NCBI RefSeq assembly: GCF_004217225.1
Contig: NZ_SHKM01000001.1
Coordinates: 1,278,137 to 1,342,136, forward strand
Reading direction: 5' to 3'
DNA length: 64,000 bases
Origin: Azospira oryzae
GTDB taxonomy: Bacteria; Pseudomonadota; Gammaproteobacteria; Burkholderiales; Rhodocyclaceae
The translations under genes were made by a program, and so were the position numbers. The notes below the pieces were generated by a model that searched no databases, was not told the DNA's origin, and saw only the letters and a program-made list of their open reading frames with translations. Shown piece by piece: positions 1-9,565 of this stretch; the stretch's first letter is position 1, and every line of letters starts with the position of its first letter.

Positions 1-371
1 TGCCGGTGATCTTCCTCACCGGCCACGGCGACGTACCCATGGCCGTCTCCTCCCTGAAGAAGGGCGCCTTCGATTTCGTCGAAAAGCCCTTCAACGACAA
101 CGAACTGGTGAACCGGGTCATCGAGGCCATGGATGCGGACGCCCGCAACCAGGAAAAGCAGGCCATCAGCGCCTCCGTCCAGTCCCGCCTGGACACCCTC
201 ACCACCCGGGAGCGGCAGATCATGGAACTGATCCTGGTGGGCAAGTTCAATAAGGTCATCGCCGACGAACTGCAGATCAGCATGCGCACGGTGGAAGTGC
301 ACCGGGCCCACCTGTTTGAGAAGATGGGCGTGCGCACCGCCGTGGAACTGGCCCAACTGCTCAAGCCCTGA
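1..371 (+). CDS. FixJ/NarL-type response regulator, C-terminal part
   Basis: The reading frame is open at the left edge, so only the last 123 or so residues are present. They hold the end of a receiver domain, with the FLTGHGDVPMAV segment and the conserved KPF lysine-proline pair, then a LuxR-type helix-turn-helix (TTRERQIMELI ... KVIADELQISMRTVEVHRAHLFEKMGV). This is the FixJ/TodT architecture, a DNA-binding activator phosphorylated by a sensor kinase that probably lies left of the window. The PAS-GGDEF-EAL gene starts 11 bases after the stop and may be co-transcribed. The target genes cannot be told from the sequence. Confidence 0.9.
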   Translation, partial: PVIFLTGHGDVPMAVSSLKKGAFDFVEKPFNDNELVNRVIEAMDADARNQEKQAISASVQSRLDTLTTRERQIMELILVGKFNKVIADELQISMRTVEVHRAHLFEKMGVRTAVELAQLLKP

Positions 372-382
372 GGTATTCCGTC

Positions 383-2305
383 ATGAAACCGCCCGCCCCC
401 GCCGCCCCCTCCCCCAATGGACAGGCCGGCCTGGTGGCCGGGCTCTACGGCCTTCTGGCGGCCCTCTGGATCGCCCTCTCGGACCGGCTGGCGGCCCTGG
501 TGGCGGGCGACACGGCCCAGCTGACCCTGATCCAGAACTACAAGGGCTGGGCCTTCGTCGCCATCACCTGCACCCTCCTCTTCTTTCTCGTGCGCCGTTC
601 CCTGTCCCGGCTCCAGGGCTCCTACCGGGCCCTGGCGGAAAGCGAGGCCCTCTACGAATCCCTGGTCCAGGTCATGCCCCAATGTCTCTACCGCATGGAC
701 CGGGAAAGCCGCATCACCTTCGCCAACCGGGCCCTGGAACGCCACCTGGGCAAGCCCCGGGAAGCCATCCTGGGCCATTCGCCGCGGGAGGTGTATCCGG
801 CGGATCTGGCGGCCAAGTACCGCCAGGACGACCTGCGGGTGCTGCAGGGCGAGACCCTCAACCTGATCGAGGAAATGGTTTCCCTCGATAGCGAGCAGCG
901 CAAGCGCTACATCGAGATCGTCAAGACGCCCACCTACGCCCCCGACGGCAGCATCAACGGCATCCAGGGAATTTTCTGGGACATCACGGCACGCAAGAGC
1001 GCCGAGGAACAGATCGAATACCTGGCCCACCACGATCCCCTCACCGACCTGCCCAACCGGGTGCTGCTGCGCGACCGCTTCCTCCAGGCCCAGGGCCAGG
1101 CGGCCCGCAGCGCCAACCGGGTGGCCATCCTGTTCCTCGACCTGGACCACTTCAAGCTGGTGAACGACACCCTGGGCCACCCCATCGGCGACCGCCTGCT
1201 GCAGGCCGTGGCCGAGCGCCTGCGCCGCGGCGTACGGGAGACGGACACCATCAGCCGCCAGGGCGGCGACGAGTTCGTCATCGTCCTGCCCGAACTGGCG
1301 GACCCGGAAAGCGCCGGCAGCATCGCCGGCAAGCTGATGGAGCAGATGCACGAGCCGGTGCGGGTGAACGGCCACCGCCTCAACGTCACCTTTTCCCTGG
1401 GCATCGCCCTCTACCCGGACGACGGCGAGGATTTCGACACCCTGATGAAGAAGGCCGACACGGCCATGTACTCGGCCAAGGAGGCGGGGCGCAACACCCT
1501 GCGCTTCTTCACCGCCGCCATGAACGTCGAGGCCGCTGCCCGCCTCAAGCTGCAGAACCGCCTGCAGCGGGCCCTGGAGAAGGAAGAACTGGTGCTGTAC
1601 TACCAGCCCCAGTTCGACCTGGCCAGCGGCCGCATCCTCGGCGCCGAGGCCCTGCTGCGCTGGCGGGACCCGGAGCGGGGCCTGGTGCCCCCCGGGGAAT
1701 TCATTCCGGTGGCCGAGGACACGGGCCTCATCGGCCCCATCGGCGAATGGGTTATCGGCGAGGCCTGCCGCGAGCTGCGGCGCTGGCACGAGGCCGGGGC
1801 CACGGACCTGACCATGGCGGTCAACCTGTCGCCGGTGCAGTTCCGCCGCAGCCGCCTGGTGGAAATCGCCGCCCGGGCCCTGCAGGAAAACCGCCTGCCG
1901 GCCGAGTGCCTGGAATTCGAGCTGACCGAGTCCCTGCTGATCCGGGAGGACGCGGCCATCCTGGAAACCCTCACCGCCCTCAAGGGCCTGGGGGTGAAGC
2001 TGTCCATCGACGATTTCGGCACCGGCTATTCCAGCCTGGCCTACCTGAAGCGTTTCAACGTGGACAAGCTGAAGATCGACCAGAGCTTCATCCGCGAGCT
2101 GTGCAGCAATCCGGACGACGAAGCCATCGTCAGCGCCGTCATCACCATGGCCCGCCAGCTGCGCCTGCGCACCGTCGCCGAGGGGGTGGAAAACGCCGAG
2201 CAGGCCACCATGCTGCGCCGCTTCGACTGCGACGAGGTGCAGGGCTTCCTCTTCGGCCGTCCCATGCCCGCCGCCGACTTCCAGGCCCTCCTGGGCCACC
2301 GCTGA
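383..2305 (+). CDS. membrane PAS-GGDEF-EAL c-di-GMP enzyme
   Basis: This 640-residue protein has two hydrophobic segments near the N-terminus (about 13-35 and 54-73). A PAS domain follows (about 85-205), then GGDEF (about 215-370) and EAL (about 390-635). The GGDEF motif is intact at residues 294-298 and is preceded by RETD, a canonical RxxD inhibitory site. The EAL motif is intact (EALLRW from residue 422). Both diguanylate cyclase and phosphodiesterase activities are therefore possible; which dominates cannot be read from sequence. The PAS domain suggests sensing of a small ligand or redox state. It lies just after a response-regulator gene. Confidence 0.93.
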   Translation: MKPPAPAAPSPNGQAGLVAGLYGLLAALWIALSDRLAALVAGDTAQLTLIQNYKGWAFVAITCTLLFFLVRRSLSRLQGSYRALAESEALYESLVQVMPQCLYRMDRESRITFANRALERHLGKPREAILGHSPREVYPADLAAKYRQDDLRVLQGETLNLIEEMVSLDSEQRKRYIEIVKTPTYAPDGSINGIQGIFWDITARKSAEEQIEYLAHHDPLTDLPNRVLLRDRFLQAQGQAARSANRVAILFLDLDHFKLVNDTLGHPIGDRLLQAVAERLRRGVRETDTISRQGGDEFVIVLPELADPESAGSIAGKLMEQMHEPVRVNGHRLNVTFSLGIALYPDDGEDFDTLMKKADTAMYSAKEAGRNTLRFFTAAMNVEAAARLKLQNRLQRALEKEELVLYYQPQFDLASGRILGAEALLRWRDPERGLVPPGEFIPVAEDTGLIGPIGEWVIGEACRELRRWHEAGATDLTMAVNLSPVQFRRSRLVEIAARALQENRLPAECLEFELTESLLIREDAAILETLTALKGLGVKLSIDDFGTGYSSLAYLKRFNVDKLKIDQSFIRELCSNPDDEAIVSAVITMARQLRLRTVAEGVENAEQATMLRRFDCDEVQGFLFGRPMPAADFQALLGHR

Positions 2306-2616
2306 ACACCTTGCGGGGCCGCCCCGGCCTCCAAGCCTCCACCGTCCGCCGCGCCGCGTCTTGGCGGCCCCGGTCGGCCACCCGACAGGCGCCTTGGTCT
2401 CCTGAAGCCGAAGAATCGCGCTGCGACGAAATGTCGCCAACGATTGGGCGACTTCTATTTGAGAATAATTCCCATCCAAAGTATATTAGCAGCCGTTCTT
2501 GCGCCTCCGCTTCGGAGCCCGCCGGAGGCCGCCGCCGTACCGCGCGCCTCATCGGCTATGGCGCGGGTCCCCATTTTCGATTCGCAACCCCACTCCCAAT
2601 CACATACAAGAAAATC
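2306..2616 (+). promoter_or_regulatory. Intergenic region with Fur-like box before the siderophore receptor
   Basis: This 311-base gap holds no convincing gene. Around 2440-2490 it becomes AT-rich. The 15-mer TGAGAATAATTCCCA at 2460-2474 matches the Fur 7-1-7 consensus TGATAATNATTATCA at 11 of 14 defined positions. It lies about 145 bases upstream of the receptor start, far enough to overlap a promoter with a long leader. Iron-dependent repression of the downstream receptor is what the family would predict. The site call is mine from eye alignment only. Confidence 0.5.
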
Positions 2617-4740
2617 ATGTCTGTCAGCCTGAAACTGAAGCCGCTCGCTGCGGCCGTACTGCTACTCGGCACAAGTCACTGCGCCCTGGCCGAGGAACCT
2701 TCCCTGACCCTGTCTGAAATCAATGTGGTGGGACGCAGCGAAGGGCAGGACTACTACAGCGACGAGGCCGGCGTGGCCCGTTCCGAGACGCCCCTGCGGG
2801 AAGTCCCCCAGTCGGTGCGGGTCGTTCCCCGCCAGGCCATCGACGACATCGGGGCGGTACGCCTCGAGGAAGCCTACGACTATGTCAGCGGCGTCAATCG
2901 CCAGAACAGCTTTGGCGGCCTGTGGGACAACTTCTCCATCCGCGGCTTTGCCGGCAACCCGGACACGGGAGCCAATTTCCTGCGCAACGGCTTTGCCGGG
3001 AACCGGGGCTACAACGCTCCCCGGGACATGGCCAACGTGGAACGGCTGGAAGTGATCAAGGGCCCCGCATCGGCCCTGTACGGCGGCAGCGAACCCGGGG
3101 GCATCCTCAACATCGTCACCAAGAAGCCCCAGTTCAAATCCGGCCACGCCCTGGAAATGTATGTCGGCAGCTACGACACCTACCGGACGACCCTCGATTC
3201 CACCGGCCCCATCAGCGACACCCTGGCCTACCGACTTAACCTGGCCTATGAGGACAAAGGCAGTTTCCGCGAGCAGGTGGACAGCCAGCGCTACCTGGTG
3301 GCGCCCTCCTTCACCTGGCTCCTGGGCGCCGGCACCATCGTCAATTACGACCTGGAGCTGCTGCGCCAGAAAGCGCCCATGGACCGGGGGGTGATCGCGG
3401 TCAATGGCAAGGTGGGCAGCATTCCCCGGGAGCGCTTCCTGGGAGAGCCGGGGGACGGTGACATCACCATCGACAACAAGACCCACCATCTGACGGTGGA
3501 ACATGAACTGGCCGATGCCTGGAAAGCCAAGTTTGGTCTGGCCTACCGTACCACCAGCCTGGAAGGCTATTCCACCGAGGCCAGCCCCCGCACTGCCGGC
3601 AGCATCCGCTGGACCAGCGCCGGCGCTCCCGTCATCGAGCGGGAGCGGCGCTACCGGGACTACAGTTCCAACGACCTGTCGTTCCAGGGCGAAATCCTCG
3701 GCAAATTCAGCACCGGCTGGCTCCAGCATGAAGTGCTGACCGGCGTGGATAGCTACCGTTTCGAACTGGACCAGCTGATGCGGCGGGGCCGCTCCACCAC
3801 CACCTACGGCCTGGATGTGCTCAACCCCGTCTATGGACAGACGCCGCTGGCCCTGACCGCCACGCCCACCAACACCCTGGAAACCCAGCATGCCACCGGC
3901 TTCTTCCTGCAGGACCAGATGAGCCTGGCGGAACGCTGGCGCCTGCTGCTGGGCCTGCGCCACGACCGCTTCCGACAGGAAATCCTCAACCGGAACACGG
4001 GTATCAGCACCTCCCAGGAACACAGCGTCACCACCCCCCGCGTCGGCCTGACCTGGCTGGCCACCCCCACCCTGTCCGCCTATGTCCTGGCCAGTGAATC
4101 CTTCCGCGCCAACAACGGCGTCGATGCGGCCAGCCAGTCCTTTGCGCCGGAACGGGGCGAGTCCAGGGAAGCCGGCCTCAAATACGAATCGCCCGACAAG
4201 CGCTACGGCGGCACCCTGGCCCTGTTCGAGATCGACAAGAAGAACGTGCTGACCAACGACCCGGCCAATGCGGGTTACGCCATCGCCGCCGGCGAGGCCC
4301 GCAGCCGCGGCCTGGAATTCGATTTCTCCGGACAACTGACCAGCAAGGTGCGGGTGCTGGCCAACTACGCCCATATCGATGCCGAGATCACCAAGGACAG
4401 CAACGCCGCCCTGGTCGGCGCCCGGCTGATCAACGTGCCGAAGAACAGCGGCAGCGTACTGGCCATGTATGAAGACGGCCTGGCCGGCGGCCGCTACGGC
4501 CTTGGCGCCGGCGCCACCTATGTGGGCAAGCGGGCCGGCAATTCCATCGACAGCTTCGAACTGCCCAGCTACACCACCATGCGGGCCATGGCCTACTGGA
4601 AGCCGAGCAAGACCCTGCGCTTCTCCCTGGATATCGACAACCTGTTCGACAAGACCTACTACGCCAGTTCCTACGACGTGTACTGGGTGACGCCGGGCGC
4701 GCCCCGCACCGTGACCCTGGGCATGCAGGCCAAGTTCTGA
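2617..4740 (+). CDS. TonB-dependent siderophore receptor
   Basis: This 707-residue outer-membrane receptor starts with a clear signal peptide (MSVSLKLKPLAAAVLLLG, cleavage after CALA). A TonB-box-like segment (LTLSEINVVG) and a plug domain follow, with the usual ERLEVIKGPASALYGGSEPGG signature near residues 145-170. The rest is a beta-barrel that ends in phenylalanine (MQAKF), as outer-membrane proteins do. Its length and plug resemble the FhuA/FoxA/FpvA ferric-siderophore group; the actual ligand is unknown. The frame is open far upstream, but the signal peptide fixes the start at 2617. The next gene overlaps the stop by one base, so translation is probably coupled. Confidence 0.93.
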   Translation: MSVSLKLKPLAAAVLLLGTSHCALAEEPSLTLSEINVVGRSEGQDYYSDEAGVARSETPLREVPQSVRVVPRQAIDDIGAVRLEEAYDYVSGVNRQNSFGGLWDNFSIRGFAGNPDTGANFLRNGFAGNRGYNAPRDMANVERLEVIKGPASALYGGSEPGGILNIVTKKPQFKSGHALEMYVGSYDTYRTTLDSTGPISDTLAYRLNLAYEDKGSFREQVDSQRYLVAPSFTWLLGAGTIVNYDLELLRQKAPMDRGVIAVNGKVGSIPRERFLGEPGDGDITIDNKTHHLTVEHELADAWKAKFGLAYRTTSLEGYSTEASPRTAGSIRWTSAGAPVIERERRYRDYSSNDLSFQGEILGKFSTGWLQHEVLTGVDSYRFELDQLMRRGRSTTTYGLDVLNPVYGQTPLALTATPTNTLETQHATGFFLQDQMSLAERWRLLLGLRHDRFRQEILNRNTGISTSQEHSVTTPRVGLTWLATPTLSAYVLASESFRANNGVDAASQSFAPERGESREAGLKYESPDKRYGGTLALFEIDKKNVLTNDPANAGYAIAAGEARSRGLEFDFSGQLTSKVRVLANYAHIDAEITKDSNAALVGARLINVPKNSGSVLAMYEDGLAGGRYGLGAGATYVGKRAGNSIDSFELPSYTTMRAMAYWKPSKTLRFSLDIDNLFDKTYYASSYDVYWVTPGAPRTVTLGMQAKF

Positions 4741-5885
4741 TGCCCGGCGGAAATCAGCGCATCAACGCCATCGACGCCCTGCGGGGCCTGGTCATGGCGC
4801 TGATGGTGGTGGACCACGTGCGGGAGTTCTTTTTCCTGCACCAGCAGGTCGCCGACCCGATGGACCTGCACACCACCTCGCCCGGGCTGTTTTTCACCCG
4901 CTTCGCCAGCCACTTCTGCGCCCCGGTCTTCGTTTTTCTCACCGGGCTTGGCGCCTGGTGCTACGGGCAACGGCACCTTGGCGCCGGCGGCGATCCCCGG
5001 CGCGCCGCCAGCGCCTTCCTGGCCAAGCGCGGCCTCTTCCTGGTGCTGCTGGAGCTGAGCCTGATCAACTTCGCCTGGACCTTCGCCTTCCCCCCCAGGA
5101 TGCTCTATCTGCAGGTGATCTGGGCCATCGGCCTGTCCATGCTGGCCCTGGCCGCCCTGCTGTGGCTGCCCCGGGCAGGACAACTGGCCCTGGGGCTCCT
5201 CATCATCGTCGGCCACAACCTGCTCGACAGCCTGCACTTCCCTCCGGGCACGGCAGCCCATGCCGTGTGGGCCGTCCTGCACGACCGCGCCATCATCGAG
5301 CTGGCCCCCGGACTGGCGGCCCGCACCTCCTACCCGGTCCTGCCCTGGATCGGCGTCATCCTGCTGGGTTACGGGCTGGGGCCCTGGTTTGCCCAGGGCA
5401 GTGCGCCGGAGCAGCGCCAGCGCCGCCTTGCCCTGGCGGGCCTGGGCGCCCTCGCCCTGTTCGTCCTGCTGCGGGGGCTGGATGGCTACGGGGACCATCC
5501 CCTGGCCGGCGCCGGAACGGGCCTGGCCACCCTCATGGACTGGCTGAACCTGACCAAATATCCGCCCTCCCTGCTGTTCCTGCTGCTGACCCTGGGGAGC
5601 GGACTGCTCGGGCTGGCCGTCCTGGAACGACACTCCTGGAATTTCCTGGCGGTGCTGGGGCGGGTGCCAATGTTCTTCTACGTCGTCCATCTCTACGCCC
5701 TGCATCTGCTCAATCTGCTCTGCCTGGCGCTGTGGGGGCCCACCCAGGGCGAGCGCTACGGCTTCGGGCAGGTCTGGCAGATCTGGGGCCTGGCCCTGCT
5801 ATCGGTCCCGGCCCTGTATCCCCTGTGCCGGCGTTTTGCCGACTACAAACGCCGGCATCCCGGCGGCTGGCTGTCCTACTTCTGA
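4740..5885 (+). CDS. DUF1624/heparan-alpha-glucosaminide acetyltransferase-like membrane protein
   Basis: This 381-residue polytopic membrane protein begins with INAIDALRGLVMALMVVDHVREFFF, the hallmark of the DUF1624 family, which is related to the catalytic domain of heparan-alpha-glucosaminide N-acetyltransferase. The DHVR segment carries the histidine often conserved in this group. About nine or ten hydrophobic segments follow. Its start codon shares one base with the receptor stop (TGATG), so the two are translationally coupled. A role in modifying a siderophore or an envelope glycan would fit the context but is inference. A hairpin lies just after the stop. Confidence 0.8.
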   Translation: MPGGNQRINAIDALRGLVMALMVVDHVREFFFLHQQVADPMDLHTTSPGLFFTRFASHFCAPVFVFLTGLGAWCYGQRHLGAGGDPRRAASAFLAKRGLFLVLLELSLINFAWTFAFPPRMLYLQVIWAIGLSMLALAALLWLPRAGQLALGLLIIVGHNLLDSLHFPPGTAAHAVWAVLHDRAIIELAPGLAARTSYPVLPWIGVILLGYGLGPWFAQGSAPEQRQRRLALAGLGALALFVLLRGLDGYGDHPLAGAGTGLATLMDWLNLTKYPPSLLFLLLTLGSGLLGLAVLERHSWNFLAVLGRVPMFFYVVHLYALHLLNLLCLALWGPTQGERYGFGQVWQIWGLALLSVPALYPLCRRFADYKRRHPGGWLSYF

Positions 5886-5892
5886 CCCCCTT

Positions 5893-5923
5893 CTCCGGCG
5901 CCCCCCGTCTTACGGCGCCGGAG
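5893..5923. terminator. Hairpin between convergent genes
   Basis: A 10-bp perfect stem (CTCCGGCGCC at 5893-5902, GGCGCCGGAG at 5914-5923) with an 11-base loop separates two convergent genes and overlaps the stop codon of the minus-strand GGDEF gene. There is no T-run on either side, so it is a weak intrinsic terminator at best. Confidence 0.4.
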
Positions 5924-7103
5924 CAGCCGGCGAAACCCCGCCCCCCTCTTCACGGGTCCCGGCAGCAGCCACCTCGATGCGGTTGCGGCCGTTGGCCTTG
6001 GCCAGGTACATGGCGTTGTCGGCCCGGGACAGGAGGCAGTCCAGGTTGGTGTCGGCCGCTTCCAGGGCGGCGACGCCGATGCTCACCGTCACCGGCGGCA
6101 GCTGGGCCGGGCCTTCGGCGGTGGTCAGGCGGATGCGCTCGGCCACCTGGCGGGCCTGTTCCAGGTCCGCATCGGGCAGCAGCACCACGAATTCCTCGCC
6201 GCCGTAGCGGCCGAAATGCTCACCCCGGCGCAGCACGGCGCCGACCCGCTGGACGAAGCCCTGCAGCACCAGGTCGCCGGCCTGGTGGCCGTAGGTGTCG
6301 TTGATCTTCTTGAAGAAATCCAGGTCCAGCATGAGCAGGCAGAGGGCGCGGCCGTGGCGCCGGGCCCGGGCCATCTCCCACTCGCACACTTCGACGAAGG
6401 CCCGGCGGTTGAGAATCTGGGTCAGGGAGTCGTGGCTGGAGAGATATTCCAGCTCGCCCCGCAGGCGGTCCGTGGCCAGCAGCACGTAACCCACGGTGAT
6501 CATCAGGGTGCAGATGGGGTAGGCGGTGAGATAGACCACCTGGATCGGCGTCTGCTCCAGGAAATCGCTGCCCAGGCCGGGCACCAGGGCGCTGCTGCCG
6601 CGCAGCAGCAACACGCCGATCTGGGCCAGCAGCACCAGGCAGAAAAAACGGCTGATGAAGCCGGGGCGCCCGTAGCGGAACACCACCAGCAGCTGCCGCC
6701 CGTAGAACAGGGGCAGGCTGAGGCCGGCCACTGCCAGGCGGGCATTGGTATCCGGCTGCACCAGCAGGAACCAGGTAAGCAGCCCCAGCCCGACGCCGCT
6801 GACCAGGGCCTGGAAGCGCCAGGAAGGCTGGCGCTGGTAGAACAGCTCGGTGCCGCTGAGCCAGAGGGAAAGGGCCGTGTACAGCAGCAGGCTGGCCAGG
6901 AGCACGGAAAGCGCATCGGGGATCAGCCCGCGCAGGCCGAACAGCAGGCCGGAAAAGACGCCCACCAGGGTGCCGCCGGCCCAGTGGCCGATGCCCCGGA
7001 TGCGCTGGGGGAAACTGCGGGTGACGAAGAACAGCACCACGGCCATGAGGGCGGTCATGAAACCGGCCAGGAGGATGACGGTGCGCAGGTCAATATGGGG
7101 CAT
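5910..7103 (-). CDS. Membrane-anchored diguanylate cyclase (GGDEF)
   Basis: The 397-residue protein has about six hydrophobic segments in its first 200 residues, resembling 7TM/MASE-type sensor modules, followed by a C-terminal GGDEF domain (about 220-380). The catalytic motif is GGEEF at residues 301-305, so synthesis of c-di-GMP is likely. The product-inhibition site position reads RRGE rather than RxxD, so feedback inhibition may be weakened. The start overlaps the end of tilS by 14 bases, placing it third in an accA-tilS-dgc operon. Confidence 0.9.
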   Translation of the reverse strand: MPHIDLRTVILLAGFMTALMAVVLFFVTRSFPQRIRGIGHWAGGTLVGVFSGLLFGLRGLIPDALSVLLASLLLYTALSLWLSGTELFYQRQPSWRFQALVSGVGLGLLTWFLLVQPDTNARLAVAGLSLPLFYGRQLLVVFRYGRPGFISRFFCLVLLAQIGVLLLRGSSALVPGLGSDFLEQTPIQVVYLTAYPICTLMITVGYVLLATDRLRGELEYLSSHDSLTQILNRRAFVEVCEWEMARARRHGRALCLLMLDLDFFKKINDTYGHQAGDLVLQGFVQRVGAVLRRGEHFGRYGGEEFVVLLPDADLEQARQVAERIRLTTAEGPAQLPPVTVSIGVAALEAADTNLDCLLSRADNAMYLAKANGRNRIEVAAAGTREEGGGVSPAAPAP

Positions 7104-8503
7104 CGGGATCGTCGCAGGGCAAGGGTGACAGTGACAGGCTGGCGCTCTCGGCCGGCCGCCATTCGGGCAGCCAGCCGGGTGCGTCGGCCCGGGCCAGGCA
7201 GTCGGCGGCGATGCCGATGCCGGGCACCCAGGCCAGGGTCTGGCCGACCCACAGCAGGGGCAGGCGCTGCCGCTGCCAGGGCGGAATGTCCGCTTCCTGC
7301 AGCAGCTTTTTCAGGGGACGCCGGGGCCGGCCCGGCAGCTGCATGGTTTCGCCTCCCTGACGCAGGCGGAAGCGGGCAGCCTCGCCGCACAGAGCGAGGG
7401 CCACGCCCTGGCCGATCGCCTCCCGCCCGCCGATACTGCCGAAGGCCCAGGGGACGGGCATGACGAAGGGGCCTGCCGGCTCCGCCAGGGAAGACGGGGG
7501 TTGCAGGGGCTCATGGTCCAGGAACACCGTTCCGCGCCACAAGCGGACCACCCACTCGCTACAGCGCCATTCCACCTGGCCGTCAGGCCGGGGGCAGGCC
7601 AGCTGCTGCCACAGTTCCGCCAGGGCCCGGGCCTCGGGCATGGGGGCGCCATGGCGGCGCAGCCAGCAGCGCAGCAGGTTGCGCCCCCGGGCACTGGAGA
7701 GGCCGGCCAGGGCCGCCTGCTGCAGGCGGGAGCCGACGGCGGCCTTGGCCAGATCCTGGGCCGCCAGTTCCTCCAGCAGGTCCTCCGCCTCCCCCGCCAG
7801 CACCGCCGCCCGGCCGAGGCTGGCGGCGGCGGGAAAGCGGGACTGCAGCAGGGGCAGGGCCTCGTGCCGCAGGAAATTGCGGGCGTAGGCCCGGTCGCCG
7901 TTGCTCTCGTCCTCGATCCAGCCCAGGCCCTCGGCCGCCAGCCAGGCTTCCAGTTCGGCCCGGGAGGTTTCCAGCAGGGGACGCAGCAACGGCAGGGGCC
8001 CATGGCCCGGACGCGGCAGCAGGCGCCGCCCCGGCATGGCCGCCAGACCCCGCAGGCCGCTGCCCCGCAGCAGGTTGAAGAGCAGGGTTTCGGCCTGGTC
8101 GTCCCGGTGGTGGGCCAGGATCAGGGCATCGGCCGTAAGGCCGGCGAAGACCTGGTAGCGGGCGGCCCGGGCCGTTGCCTCCAGGCCCGCCGGACGGGCC
8201 TCGGGCAGACTGACCCGGTGCACCTGCAGGGGCACGCCGAGGCGAGCGCAGAGGTCGCCGCAGAAGGCGGCCCAGGCATCGGCATGGGGCGACAGGCCGT
8301 GGTGCACATGCACCGCCTGCAGACGCCAGCCCCGCGCCGGCGCCTGGGCCGCCAGGGCCGCCAGCAGGGCGACGGAATCCCGGCCGCCGGAAAGGCCGAC
8401 GGCGAGGACGGGCGTAGTGGAAAGGGGGGAAGCGGGAAGAACGGAATGGGGATCGGCCGCCGCCAGCAACCGGGCCAGGCGGTCGGCGATCCGCCGGGGC
8501 AGG

Positions 8504-9472
<969 letters not shown>

Positions 9473-9565
9473 CGAGATAGGGAAATTTTGGCAGGCGCGT
9501 ATTCTACCCCAAACCCCCCGGATACTCCCCATTGCCCGGGAAAGGCCGGCGGCGCTGGAGGATGC

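Noticed and set aside
1747-2616. N-terminal extension of the siderophore receptor frame
   Set aside because: It overlaps the EAL domain gene and precedes a clear signal peptide at 2617.
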